Shown one piece after another: positions 11,884 through 22,090 of a stretch of DNA of 64,000 bases. The position numbers and the translations under genes are program-made. Numbering within the stretch: the stretch's first letter is position 1; every line of letters starts with the position of its first letter. Source of the stretch: Primulina eburnea (taxonomy: Eukaryota; Streptophyta; Magnoliopsida; Lamiales; Gesneriaceae). The notes below the pieces were generated by a model. It had not been told where the DNA came from, made no database searches, and worked only from the letters and a program-made list of their open reading frames with translations. The stretch is from NCBI RefSeq assembly GCF_022965805.1, contig NC_133108.1:22473545-22537544 (forward strand), written 5' to 3'.

Positions 11884-12044
11884 TTGACAGCCATTGTCAA
11901 ATATCTAGGTGTTCGGTGTATCTCAGCTTAGGAGCAGCCCTGACTCCTATTGCAGCCGTTGATACAGCTCAGACCGAAGTTTAGGAATAAGACGTACAGT
12001 CACCCCGAGTAGGAGGGTAGGTGACAGCCATTGACGTCTTATTC
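11884..12044 (+). ncRNA. Structured LTR module, element C 5' LTR
   Basis: Nested and adjacent stems can be drawn by eye: P0 TTGACA/TGTCAA (11884-11889, 11895-11900); P1 TTCGG/CCGAA (11912-11916, 11974-11978); P2 TGTATC/GATACA (11917-11922, 11961-11966) with a 7-nt bulge before P1's 3' arm; P3 TAGGAG/CTCCTA (11929-11934, 11944-11949); P4 GAATAAGACGT/ACGTCTTATTC (11985-11995, 12034-12044); P5 GTCACC/GGTGAC (11999-12004, 12020-12025). It lies about 0.9 kb past the TATA box, in the leader. The role is unknown. Packaging, dimerisation or translation control are possibilities, not conclusions. Confidence 0.65.
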
Positions 12045-12549
12045 ACACCGGGATCCCTAGAGTTATAGTTGAGTCGAGTCTAGACATGATTGGATTCGCA
12101 TTGCATGTTTAGGTTGATGACATTCATACTATCATGTTTCATGTCTTAAATTGATTATATGCATGTACACATGTTTATACTGGGATTTGTTCTCACCGGA
12201 GTTTCCTGGCTGTTGTTATGTTTGTATGTGTGCATAACAGCAGGTGGGGCAGGATCTGGGTCACGCAGAGGATGAGAGATGGACATAGCGTGGTGATCTC
12301 GGGCATAGCAGAAGAACTAGTAGTTGTACTTTTGACTTGTACTGTATTTAATTACTAGTTGTTGAGAATAGATGGAACAAGACATGTTGTACCTTATGTT
12401 TGTACATTATGTTGTTAAATAACATAGACTCCTCTTGTTTAGCTTTCATGTAAATGATTGTTAAAAGCAAAAATTTTTGACCCACTTTTTATATTAACGA
12501 TCCATTGAATCCCAAAGAAAAGAGTTAGAGCCCGGGTCCCCACAACAGG

Positions 12550-12561
12550 TGGTATCAGAGC
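12550..12561 (+). other. Primer-binding site of element C (tRNA-iMet)
   Basis: TGGTATCAGAGC follows the LTR after the 5-base spacer ACAGG. It is complementary to the 3' end of plant initiator Met tRNA. Confidence 0.95.
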
Positions 12562-12809
12562 CGTAGGTTCTGTAGATTGTGATAGAATAGAATGAGCGGG
12601 GTAGATTGAGTCATCTTCCTTGCTTATATCATGCTAGCACATATCATGATTTATTTCTTTCCCTATTACGTGTTGTGTTATCTGATTTGATTGCAGCATG
12701 TATTGGTTAAGACTGAATCAGAACCGATTCTGGATCAGAGGTAAATGATCAGAGGAGGGCTGAGACAGTTGGTATAGATTGTATACTAAACTGTTTGAAT
12801 AGCAGATAC

Positions 12810-13751
12810 ATGCCTCCTAGAAGAGCAGTCGTTCCTTTACGACCACCAGCACCAGAACAGGGTAGCACATCTGGTGATACAATGGATGTTACTGCTACGC
12901 CCATGGAGACTCTATTAAAGCGATTCCAGTCTTTCCGACCACCGACCTTAAAGGGTACAAAAAATGCAATTGAATGTGAAAGCTGGTTGGAGGATATCGA
13001 GATATTATTCGAGTCTCTGGAATATAGTGATGAGAAGCGAGTGAAACTCATTGGCCATCAACTGCAAGATGTGGCTAAGTATTGGTGGGTGAATATTAAA
13101 AGAGCATTAGAGCAGCGTGGCACAGAGATTACCTGGAAGGTGTTCAAGACGGAGTTCTATCAGCGATTCTTTCCTGTATCCTACCGTAAAGATAAAGGCG
13201 CTGAGTTTGCAAACTTGAGGCAAGGGCAACTAAACATTGAAGAGTACGTTGCTAAATTTTCTTCCCTGCTTCGCTTTGCACCTCACGTTTCAGGTAATGA
13301 TGAGGTCGTAGCAGATAAGTTTATAAACGGCTTAAATCCTGATGTCTTTACATTGGTTAATACTGGGAGACCCAATAACTTCGCTGAAGCATTGAACCAT
13401 GCCAAAGGAGCAGAAGCAGGATTGCTTAGGCAACGGAGTGTTCCGTATGTTGCTCCGAGTCCGAGACCGCCACTACCTCCAGCACAACCTCCTCCTAGAT
13501 TTGATAGCGGCGGTAGTAGCAGCGGGCGGAAGGATCCGTTGAAAGTGAATGGCAAGCAATTCAAGAGGGCAGGGAGCAGTTCTTCGAGCTCCAGCGGGTC
13601 AAGACAGAGAGGCCCTGGCCAGAGTTTAGAGGTGACAAGTGGATATTGCAGTACTTGTGGAGGTAAGCATGCTACAGAACAGTGTCAGGGTGTAGTGGGC
13701 AGATGTAACATATGCAAGCAACCGGGGCATTATGCCAAGGTCTGTCCTTAG
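12810..13751 (+). CDS. gag: Gag polyprotein of element C
   Basis: Ty3/Gypsy Gag of 313 residues that would form the virus-like particle and bind the element's RNA. ATG at 12810 (MPPRRAVVPL) is chosen because the aligned PPRR motif is shared by the relatives. The capsid core spans about residues 35-200 (ECESWLEDIEILFESLEY, KYWW, FYQRFFPVSYRKDKGAEF, LRQGQLNIEEYVAKFSSLL). A Ser/Pro-rich linker follows, then two zinc knuckles: C-X2-C-X3-H-X4-C at 280-292 and C-X2-C-X4-H-X4-C at 299-312. TAG at 13749-13751 stops it just after the second knuckle. The frame then stays open into pol, and at this position D, F and G read CAG (E reads CAA). The stop is either a mutation or a readthrough site. Confidence 0.92.
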   Translation: MPPRRAVVPLRPPAPEQGSTSGDTMDVTATPMETLLKRFQSFRPPTLKGTKNAIECESWLEDIEILFESLEYSDEKRVKLIGHQLQDVAKYWWVNIKRALEQRGTEITWKVFKTEFYQRFFPVSYRKDKGAEFANLRQGQLNIEEYVAKFSSLLRFAPHVSGNDEVVADKFINGLNPDVFTLVNTGRPNNFAEALNHAKGAEAGLLRQRSVPYVAPSPRPPLPPAQPPPRFDSGGSSSGRKDPLKVNGKQFKRAGSSSSSSSGSRQRGPGQSLEVTSGYCSTCGGKHATEQCQGVVGRCNICKQPGHYAKVCP

Positions 13752-16700
13752 AGAAGTGGTGCATCGAGATTTCAGGGTGCAGGGTCATCAGCATCCGTAG
13801 CTCAGCTGGAGAGGCAAGCTTCATCTGTTCACTCCTTTCAGCCGCCACCTACACCGACTCAGCCTCGAGCCAGAGGTGGTCATACCGGGAGTCAGCAGAC
13901 CCGACAACAAGCTCAGGTGTTTGCGTTGACAGAGGAGCAAGCGCAGGATGCCCCAAATGATGTCATTGCAGGTAACTGTTTCCTTTGCGGTTATCCTGCT
14001 TATATATTGATAGATACGGGTGCATTGCATACATTCATTTCAGAACGATTTGCATTATTGCATTCCTTGCCTGTTGAGTCATTGTCGGATGTCGTGTTTA
14101 TTACTTCTCCGTTAGGAAGTGGATTGATATTGGTGACTACGGTTAGACATTACATCTTACAATTTGAGGGTCATGAAATTGATCTAGATTGCATAGTACT
14201 TGGGCTAGCTGACTTTGATTGTATAGTGGGTATTGATATGTTAACAAAGTACAGAGCCACCGTGGATTGTTTCCACAAGATTGTCAGATTCAGACCAGAA
14301 ATGACAGAAGAGTGGAAATTCTACGGTAAAGGTTCCAGATCTCGGATTCCCTTGATTTCGGCTTTGTCTATGAATAAGTTGTTGCATAAAGGAGCAGATG
14401 GGTTCCTTGTGTATGCTGTAGATGTACAGAAATCTAGCCCGACATTGGCAGATCTGTCAGTAGTACGAGAATTTGCAGATGTGTTTCCAGAGGAGATTCC
14501 AGGGTTACCTCCAGTGCGAGAGGTAGATTTTAGTATTGATCTTATTCCAGGTACCACTCCTATTTCGAGAGCTCCGTATAGAATGGCACCGATAGAGTTG
14601 AAAGAATTGAAGGCACAGTTGGAAGATCTGCTAGCCAAGGGATATATCAGACCTAGTGTATCTCATTGGGGCGCCCCGGTACTATTTGTGCGAAAGAAAG
14701 ATGGGTCGATGCGGTTGTGTATCGATTACAGGCAACTGAATAAGGCAACGATAAAGAAAAAGTATCCTTTGCCTAGAATTGATGATTTATTTGATCAGTT
14801 GCAGGAATCCTCTGTTTATTCTAAGATTGATTTGCAATCCGGATATCATCAGCTCCGAGTTCGAGATATAGACATACCGAAGACAGCATTTCGAACCAGG
14901 TATGGGCATTACGAATTTATTGTCATGCCTTTTGGTTTAACTAATGCTCCGGCGGTATTTATGGGCTTGATGAATCAAATCTTTCAGAGGTATTTGAATG
15001 ATTTTGTGATTGTCTTTATCAATGATATTCTGGTGTATTCTAAAAACATGAATGAGGATGCAGAGCATCTCAGAATTGTGTTGCAGACGCTGAGAAATGA
15101 GAGATTGTATGCCAAATTGTCAAAGTGTGAATTTTGGTTGAATCGAGTTGTCTTTTTGGGATATATCATATCTGGAGATGGTATTTCTGTAGATCCGAGT
15201 AAAGTGGAAGCTGTGATCAGTTGGTCGAGACCGACTTCTGTGCCAGAGATACGCAGTTTCATGGGTCTAGCAGGATACTATAGACGATTCATCCAAGATT
15301 TCTCCCGTATTGCGAAGCCAATTACAGAATTGACACAGAAGAATGCGCCATTCCTATGGTTTGAGGAGTGTGAGTCTAACTTTCTAGAATTGAAGAAAAG
15401 GCTGACCAGTGCACCTGTCTTGATGATTCCTTCAGGTACGGGTGATTTCGTTGTATATTGTGATGCCTCTCACAGAGGTTTGGGATGTGTTCTTATGCAG
15501 CGAGGTCATGTGGTCGCATATGCCTCAAGACAGTTGAAGACTCACGAGACTCGATACCCCATTCATGATCTTGAATTGGCGGCTATCGTATTTGCACTAA
15601 AGATCTGGCGTCATTATCTTTATGGCGAGAAATTTGAGATCTATTCAGACCATAAAAGTCTAAAATACTTGTTTTCTCAGTCGGAGTTGAACATGAGGCA
15701 GCGTAGATGGCTTGATTTGTTAAAAGACTTTGATTGCGAGATCAAATATTATCCAGGGAAGTCAAATGCAGCAGCAGACGCCTTAAGTCGAAAGGTTTGC
15801 TCCTTATCCTTATCAACGATAGGTGTTACAAAGCTAGTTGAAAACTGCTGTTTGTCTGGATTAGAATTTGATACAAAGAGTAGGCCACTACAACTTGCTG
15901 CTATTCGAGTTGAGCCTGATTTAATCATGAGGATCAAAGAAGCTCAACGAACCGATCAGAATGTGCAAAGATCGATTCAAATTGTCAGATCAGGGCATTT
16001 GTCAGAATATCAGGTGCGTGAGCATGTTTTGTACGTCAATAACCGTCTCGTAGTGCCAGATGTTTCAGACTTGAGACATCAGATTATGTCCGAAGCACAC
16101 TGTAGTCGGTTCAACATCCATCCTGGTGGCAGAAAGATGTACAATGATCTGAAGACGCAGTTCTGGTGGAAGCAGATGAAGTCAGATATCGCCGAATTTG
16201 TATCAAAGTGCTTGAATTGCCAGCAAGTGAAAGCCGAGAGGAAGAAGCCCGGAGGTTTACTTCAGAGTTTAGCCATTCCAGAATGGAAATGGGATCACAT
16301 TTCCATGGATTTTGTGACGAAGTTACCCCGATCTTCCCGAGGCTGTGATGCGATTTGGGTCGTTATCGACAGATTGACCAAATCAGCGTGTTTCATCCCG
16401 TACAGAATGACTTACAGACACGATCAGATGGCGGAGATATATGTTCGAGAGGTAGTCAGATTGCATGGTGTGCCTAAGTCTATTGTATCAGATCGTGATC
16501 CACGATTCACTTCACACTTCTGGCACAGTTTACAGCAGGCCTTAGGTACAACATTACACTTGAGTACTGCTTATCATCCTCAGACAGACGGACAGTCAGA
16601 GCGGACTATCCAGACGTTAGAGGATATGTTGAGAGCCGTAGTGCTAGATTTTGGCACTAGTTGGCAAGATTCCCTACCTCTTTGCGAATTCTCTTACAAT

Positions 16701-17345
16701 AATAGCTACCAGACGAGCATTGAGATGGCACCGTTTGAAGCTTTATATGGTAAGAAGTGCAGATCTCCGCTATACTGGGATGATATCTCAGAAGTGCCAG
16801 AACTTGGACCAGATATGATTCGTGACATGACTGAGAAGGTGAAAGTCATTCAGAAGAGAATGAAGACGGCACAAGATAGGCAAGCCAAATACGCCAATGT
16901 CAGACGTAGACCGTTGATATTCGAGCAAGGAGACCGAGTATTTCTAAAGATTTCCCCATTCAGAGGCGTTGTCAGATTTGGTAAACGTGGGAAGCTGTCT
17001 CCTAGATACATCGGTCCTTACGAGATTTTAGAAAAAATTGGCGACCGAGCCTATCGACTTGCTCTTCCTCCTTCGTTATCCGGGATACATGATGTCTTTC
17101 ATGTGTCAATGTTGCGTAAGTATAAGCCGGATATTTCCCATGTCATTCAGCCTGACGAAGCTGAACTTGATCAGACCTTGAGCTATGTTGAGCAACCGAT
17201 ACAAATTCTTGATCGAAAAGAAAAGAAGCTCAGGACAAAGACTATTCCGTTAGTGAAAATCCAATGGAGTCGACATGGCATAGAAGAAGCGACTTGGGAG
17301 ACAGAAGCAAACATGCGACAGAAACATCCCGAGCTATTTACTTAA
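13752..17345 (+). pseudogene. pol: Pol of element C: PR, RT, RNase H, IN, chromodomain
   Basis: It continues in the gag frame with no further stop, giving 1512 codons in total from 12810. Protease has DTG in [11 protein letters not shown] (about codons 402-404). Reverse transcriptase has [22 protein letters not shown] and FGLTNAP, but the catalytic box reads FINDIL: codon 738 (15021-15023) is AAT where GAT is expected, so one catalytic Asp is lost. RNase H keeps YCDAS, DLEL, YSDH and AADALS. Integrase keeps its H-H-C-C zinc site and D, D, E (16308, 16491, 16599; 35 residues between the last two). The C-terminal [14 protein letters not shown] is a chromodomain, marking a chromovirus. It is probably inactive because of the TAG and the FIND change. 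Confidence 0.93.
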
Positions 17346-17431
17346 TGTAAGTAATTTTTCAGTCTTGATTATATTACTTGTCATGTATGTTTAGTATATT
17401 GCCTGCGATTTCGAGGACGAAATCATTTCTT

Positions 17432-17444
17432 AGAGGGGGAGAAA
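17432..17444 (+). other. Polypurine tract of element C
   Basis: AGAGGGGGAGAAA directly precedes the 3' LTR. About 15 bases upstream is TTTCGAGGACGAAA, a block shared by the other family members. Confidence 0.93.
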
Positions 17445-19383
17445 TGTAAGGCTCGAGATTATTAGTTTTCATTGACGTACGACTCGGAGGATATGAGAAT
17501 GCATGTCATAAGATGAAAGTACAAAATATTTCATGTGTGAGAGACCGCACCCGCGCTTGGAACAAGAGTGCACCCGCGGTCATAAATTATGGAATTTTGA
17601 ATGTGCTGCCGAAGCCACACCGCACCTGCGGTGCTAGGAGACACCGCACCCGCGGTGCATGGACAGAAAGTTGGCAATTTTATGCGAAGCAAGACCGCAC
17701 CCGCGGTCTTGCAGAGACCGCACCCCCGGTTGCTCTTTTGGGAAAATAAAAGGGCTGCCGAAGGCAATGCGCACCCGCGGTCTAAAGGTTTCCGCACCCG
17801 CGGTCGTGCGTGTTACACAATGAAATGGCCATGTGTTACTTTACATGCCAGATATATATAGAGGTGTTAATTTCTTTCCATTTCAGCTGAAACCACCGAG
17901 AGAGAGAAAGGCTAAGGGAGAAGGAAAGTTCTTTCACTTTAAAGTTAGATTTCTCAAGATTTAGCCATCCGAATTATATTCCGAGTTGAGATTCTTATTC
18001 CTCGCTTCAAGGGCTTCAAGGTGATGTAAGTTTCCTTCGATTCCATCATGGTTCAGATTTTATGGATTGAGGAAATTATAATATGATGGTTATATTGTGT
18101 TCTTGATATAATGAGCATCGTATATTCATTACCGGATTGAATATCGGATATCAGATGCAATTATTATAATTTCCAGCGTGTATATGCATAATATTTTGCA
18201 GATTTTCATAGTTTGAAATGGTTATGATACTGATTATGAGTTGAGGGTATTGATTATTGATATAGGATGAGATATAGATTGATCGGTATTGAAGAATCAA
18301 GCCGTTATACCGTCGAATTGTATCAGAATCAATTACTTAATTGTATATGTGTTATATTGAGTTAGAAATTGATAGAAGATATATCAATATTGTCATTTCA
18401 GATTCGGATTGACAGATTTAATATTGACTTCGAGACTTCGAGTCTTCCTACGACAAGAAAGGTATAAGCCATGTTTGTTTGGGAAGCCACAACTCAAATA
18501 AGATATCATTTGAGTTCCCAACCAAAATCACATACTAGAATTGTTGTATATTTGGTAACATGTTTATGAATTATTTATAGAATTATATTCAAATCTTGTA
18601 ACATGATTATGCTTTTATTATAGAATTGTATTCAAGCATATAAGATCATTGTGATATTCAAATATGAATATGAGCATGCTTTGTTTACAGATTGATATTT
18701 ATTGCATTTAAGATAGGAGAGTCGTTGACAGCCATTGTCAAATATCTAGATGTTCGGTGTATCTCAGCTTAGGAGCAGCCCTGACTCCTATTGTAGCCGT
18801 TGATACAGCTCAGACCGAAGTCTAGGAATAAGACGTACAGTCACCCCGAGTGGGAGGGTAGGTGACAGCCATTGACGTCTTATTCACACCGGGATCCCTA
18901 GAGTTATAGTTGAGTCGAGACTAGACATGATTGGATTCGCATTGCAGGTTTAGGTTGATGACATTCATACTATCATGTTTCATGTCTTAAATTGATTATA
19001 TGCATGTATACATGTTTATACTGGGATTTGTTCTCACCGGAGTTTCCGGCTGTTGTTATGTTTGTATGTGTGCATAACAACAGGTGGGGCATGATCTGGG
19101 TCACGCAGAGGATGAGAGATGGACATAGCGTGGTGATCTCGGGCATAGCAGAAGAACTAGTAGTTGTACTTTTGACTTGTACTGTATTTAATTACTAGTT
19201 GTTGAGAATAGATGGAACAAGACATGTTGTACCTTATGTTTGTACATTATGTTGTTAAATAACATAGACTCCTCTTGTTTAGCTTTCATGTAAATGAATG
19301 TTAAAAGCAAAAATTTTGACCCAGCTTTTATATTAACAATCCATTGAATCCCAAAGAAAAGAGTTAGAGCCCGGGTCCCCACA
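17445..19383 (+). repeat. 3' LTR of element C
   Basis: Length 1939, starting TGTAAGGCTCGAG and ending GGGTCCCCACA against the target copy ACATC. It carries the palindrome array 17544-17804, a TATA tract 17851-17860, GTAAGT near 18025, and the module with P4 arms at 18826-18836 and 18875-18885. The palindrome units are better preserved than in the 5' LTR. Confidence 0.94.
17544..17804 (+). repeat. U3 palindrome array, element C 3' LTR
   Basis: About eight units of the ACCGCACCCGCGGT type in the same order as in the 5' LTR. Several that are decayed there are intact here (for example the second unit reads GCACCCGCGGT against GAACCGCGGGT). This shows the array eroding after insertion. Confidence 0.88.
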
Positions 19384-20964
19384 ACATCTCAGTATAAAAT
19401 ACATTTCAATAGAAAAGTACAATACTGTACAATCTAAGTCTAAGGTTCGGTTACTAAGTTAAAGTAATAAACCAAATCTACAGTAAGTCCGGAATCACCA
19501 CGCTAACTCTTCTTCTCTCCTCATCCTCTTGACCACGATCCAGCCCCACCTGTTGTCATGCACACATACAAAACAAGACAACAGCCGGATAATTCCGGTG
19601 AGAATAAATCCCAGTATAAAACATGGTAAACATGTATATCCACAATATAATTCATGGAACCTGCGGTCATGAAAGAAATCAAAACAATAGAGTTCATAAT
19701 CTATGAAATCAAATCAAATAAGAATGTAACTCAAGTCAGATAAACATGCATATAACAATCTAAATAATGAAACATGCTATCATAAATGAAAGCAATAACA
19801 ATGGGCTCCATGATCTATGAATCCCATTCATCTACGCATGCAGTTCTAATCAAATCATGTCATGACTCGACTCCATGCTGAATCTAGGGATCTCGGTGTG
19901 AATAAGACGTCACGGTCTGTTACCTACTCTCCCAATCGGGGTAACGTACGTCTTATTCCTAGACTTCGGTCATATCTGTATCGAATAATCTACAATCGGA
20001 GGGTGTCTGCTCCTATGTAACGATACACCGAACGTCTAGAGGTATGACTGTCTGTCAAGACTCTCCTATATGAAATGCAATGCATATAAATCTATAAACA
20101 AAGCATAATCATATCAAAACATACACATTAATCTAGTATGTGATTTTATTGGGAAACTCAAATGAGATCTGATTTGAGTTATGTCTTCCCGAATATCACA
20201 TGAATTATACCTTTGTCTTCCCTGTCTGACGAAGACGATGACTTGTATTCAAATCTGTCCATATCCAATCTGAAAAGACAATATCGAATACATAGTATCA
20301 ATGAATAACTCAATTCACAATCTGTTCTGATCAATACTCAACTCAGTACATAATCTGATCAATATCTGAACAAGACACAATTTAGTTCATATCATTGACA
20401 TCACAATATAATCGAAATCATATCTGAATCTGATCAATCTAAATCAACTGATGTTTCGACGGCATAACAATACAATTTGAATAACCCCGTCAATCTGAAC
20501 ATCACAAATATAATACTGGAACTCATAATCTGTGTCAATACAATTCATACTCTGAATACTATCATAATTCTGATATAGAATCTCAGTTAATGTCTTTCGA
20601 AAATCATAACAATTACATAAACAGTCTATTTTTTAATCTGTCTTCAATTCTATAATGTCTACGGTAGCAGAAACATCATATCTGATTCGTATGCGATTCT
20701 AGCAACATCATATTTCCAAAACATCTTAAAACGTAACAAAACTTACGTCCTTGTGTAGCTTGAGTCAAGAGGAACACGATACTGCGTTCGGATTTGAATT
20801 CTGATGGACGGATTTCTCACAATCTCAACTTTAAAAGGCGTAAGGATTTTTCTCTCAAAAGCCTCGCCTCTTTCTGAATTTTCTGAGGAATTAACGTGTC
20901 ATTCACTTATATATATACTGCATGCAAATCAGGAAACGTGTCTTATTTTTCAGCAACCACGCAT

Positions 20965-21245
20965 GACTGCGGGTTCGGTGTGTTCAGCAGCGCGGGTGCG
21001 CTCATGCTTCGGCATGCTTATCATTTTCTGAAATTCACGACCGCTGGTGCGGTACATCTTAGACCGCGGGTGCGGTACCACCACCGCGGGTGCGGTCTTG
21101 TTCTTACCGCGGGTGCGGTGTGGCTTCTGTAAAATTCCCCAACTTTCTGTTCATGCACCGCGGGTGCGGTGATGCTTCGGCCTCACCTTCAAAATTCCAT
21201 TTTTAATGACCACGGGTGCACTCCAGTTCTGGGCGCGGGTGCGGT
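20965..21245 (-). repeat. U3 palindrome array, element A 5' LTR
   Basis: It has units of ACCGCGGGTGCGGT as in the other LTR of A, but the set differs. One extra unit follows ACCACC near 21078-21098, and the unit after CATGTCTGGC found at 7354 in the 3' LTR is missing. Some units are decayed (ACTGCGGGTTCGGT at 20965, ACCGCTGGTGCGGT near 21040). Confidence 0.88.
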
Positions 21246-22090
21246 CTTGCAAACCCTATTTTCTCATGTCTTTTCTTCCCTCATTGCATGTCATGCATTC
21301 TCATATCTTCCGAGTCTCTCGTTAATGAAGATTAATAATCTTGGTTTATCAATTCTATAATTCTTGGGCCTTATACTTTGCGTTTTAAACGCACGAAAAA
21401 CCGTTGAAGACGAAGAATGACGATGAAGAGACGATGGCTTGAATTTCCTTGCAAACCTTTGATGTTTTTCCCTCAATTTATTTGTGTGTGCCGTGTAAAA
21501 AGCTGGTGGGAGGGTTTGGGGAGAGTGCTGAATTTTTAAAATTGTGAGGCGTGAAGTTGTGATGCAAAGAAAAGGATTTCTAGCTTTTTAAATACTAATT
21601 ATACAACTAAATAGGCTTTAGGCCTATTAAGCCCCTAAATTAAGCCCATTATTTTTAATTAGGATTTAATAAAATATTATCAAGGTTTTTCTTTTAAATA
21701 ATTTGTGAATTTATTAGCTGGGTTGCGAAAACGTTCGCATTTTTGTTGAAAAACCAACACCGATAAAATTTACGTCCCGGCGTATAAAATCACTGCAAAA
21801 ACCCCATATTTTCAAAAATAAGAAAAAGCATCACCCTTAATTTAAAAGAATTAAAAACAATTAATTAATAAAAACATTTTACATTTTTCAGCCCTAGGTC
21901 TTCGTTCCTCGATCGCAACTCGAATAACCTTTAAAAATATATTTTAATGCAATCATGTAGAAAAATGTATTTTAAACATGTAAATATGCACAACAATTAA
22001 TGCAATTAAAACATTTAATTAAAATACAAAAGAATTTAATAATTGCATGCACGTGGTTCGCGTGGACCTTTAAATTTTCGGGGCATTACA

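Larger units (their letters stand above)
10604..12544 (+). repeat. 5' LTR of element C
   Basis: The LTR starts TGTAAGGCTCGAG and ends GGGTCCCCACA, length 1941. In order it holds the palindrome array 10703-10963, TATA-like ATATATATAG (11011-11020), a splice-donor-like GTAAGT (11185-11190), the structured module 11884-12044, and ACAGCAGGTGGGGC near 12236. The last feature is a close copy of the ACAACAGGTGG found at the LTR/PBS border. Confidence 0.94.
10604..19383 (+). mobile_element. Element C: near-complete Ty3/Gypsy chromovirus
   Basis: A full element: 5' LTR, PBS, gag-pol frame, PPT, 3' LTR. It is flanked by ACATC at 10599-10603 and 19384-19388, inside the 5' LTR of A. It is the best candidate in the window for the autonomous type of the A/D/E/F/G family, since LTR structure, PBS spacing, PPT and Gag are shared. 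This copy is probably inactive: one in-frame TAG ends Gag, and the reverse transcriptase has FIND instead of FIDD. The LTRs differ at a few tens of sites by eye, so it is older than D. Confidence 0.93.
5451..21375 (-). mobile_element. Element A: gag-only LTR retrotransposon (contains element C)
   Basis: The element runs 3' LTR (5451-7572), PPT, decayed pol, broken gag, PBS, 5' LTR (10470-21375, split by C). It is flanked by a perfect 5-bp duplication CTTTG at 5446-5450 and 21376-21380, inside the LTR of Z. The interior is about 2.9 kb, shorter than the roughly 3.8 kb of its relatives D to G. It cannot encode its own reverse transcriptase or integrase. It belongs to the same family as C: the LTR ends, PBS spacing, PPT and gag are homologous. 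Confidence 0.9.
10470..21375 (-). repeat. 5' LTR of element A, split by element C
   Basis: The two parts are 10470-10603 and 19389-21375, together 2121 bases against 2122 for the other LTR. The end reads CTTATA where CTTACA is expected, a C to T change. The copy has its own structured module (right P4 arm 19948-19958, left arm 19900-19910, inner GTTACC/GGTAAC at 19919-19924 and 19940-19945). It also has a TATA-like tract near 20909-20918 and the palindrome array 20965-21245. Confidence 0.9.
2652..22090 (-). repeat. 5' LTR of element Z, split by element A
   Basis: The LTR occupies 2652-5450 and 21381-22090, about 3.5 kb in all. On the minus strand it starts TGTAATGCCCCG at 22090 and ends TTTCA at 2652, next to the PBS. 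Element A (5446-21380 including one target copy) interrupts it at CTTTG. Its right flank at 22091 is Copia gag sequence, so Z was inserted in the Copia element; the matching left flank is outside the window. It holds GC-rich direct repeats (GGGCTCCCTCTGGGGCC near 3530 and 3560) and the tandem duplication at 4311-4704. No coding region is supported in it. Confidence 0.7.
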
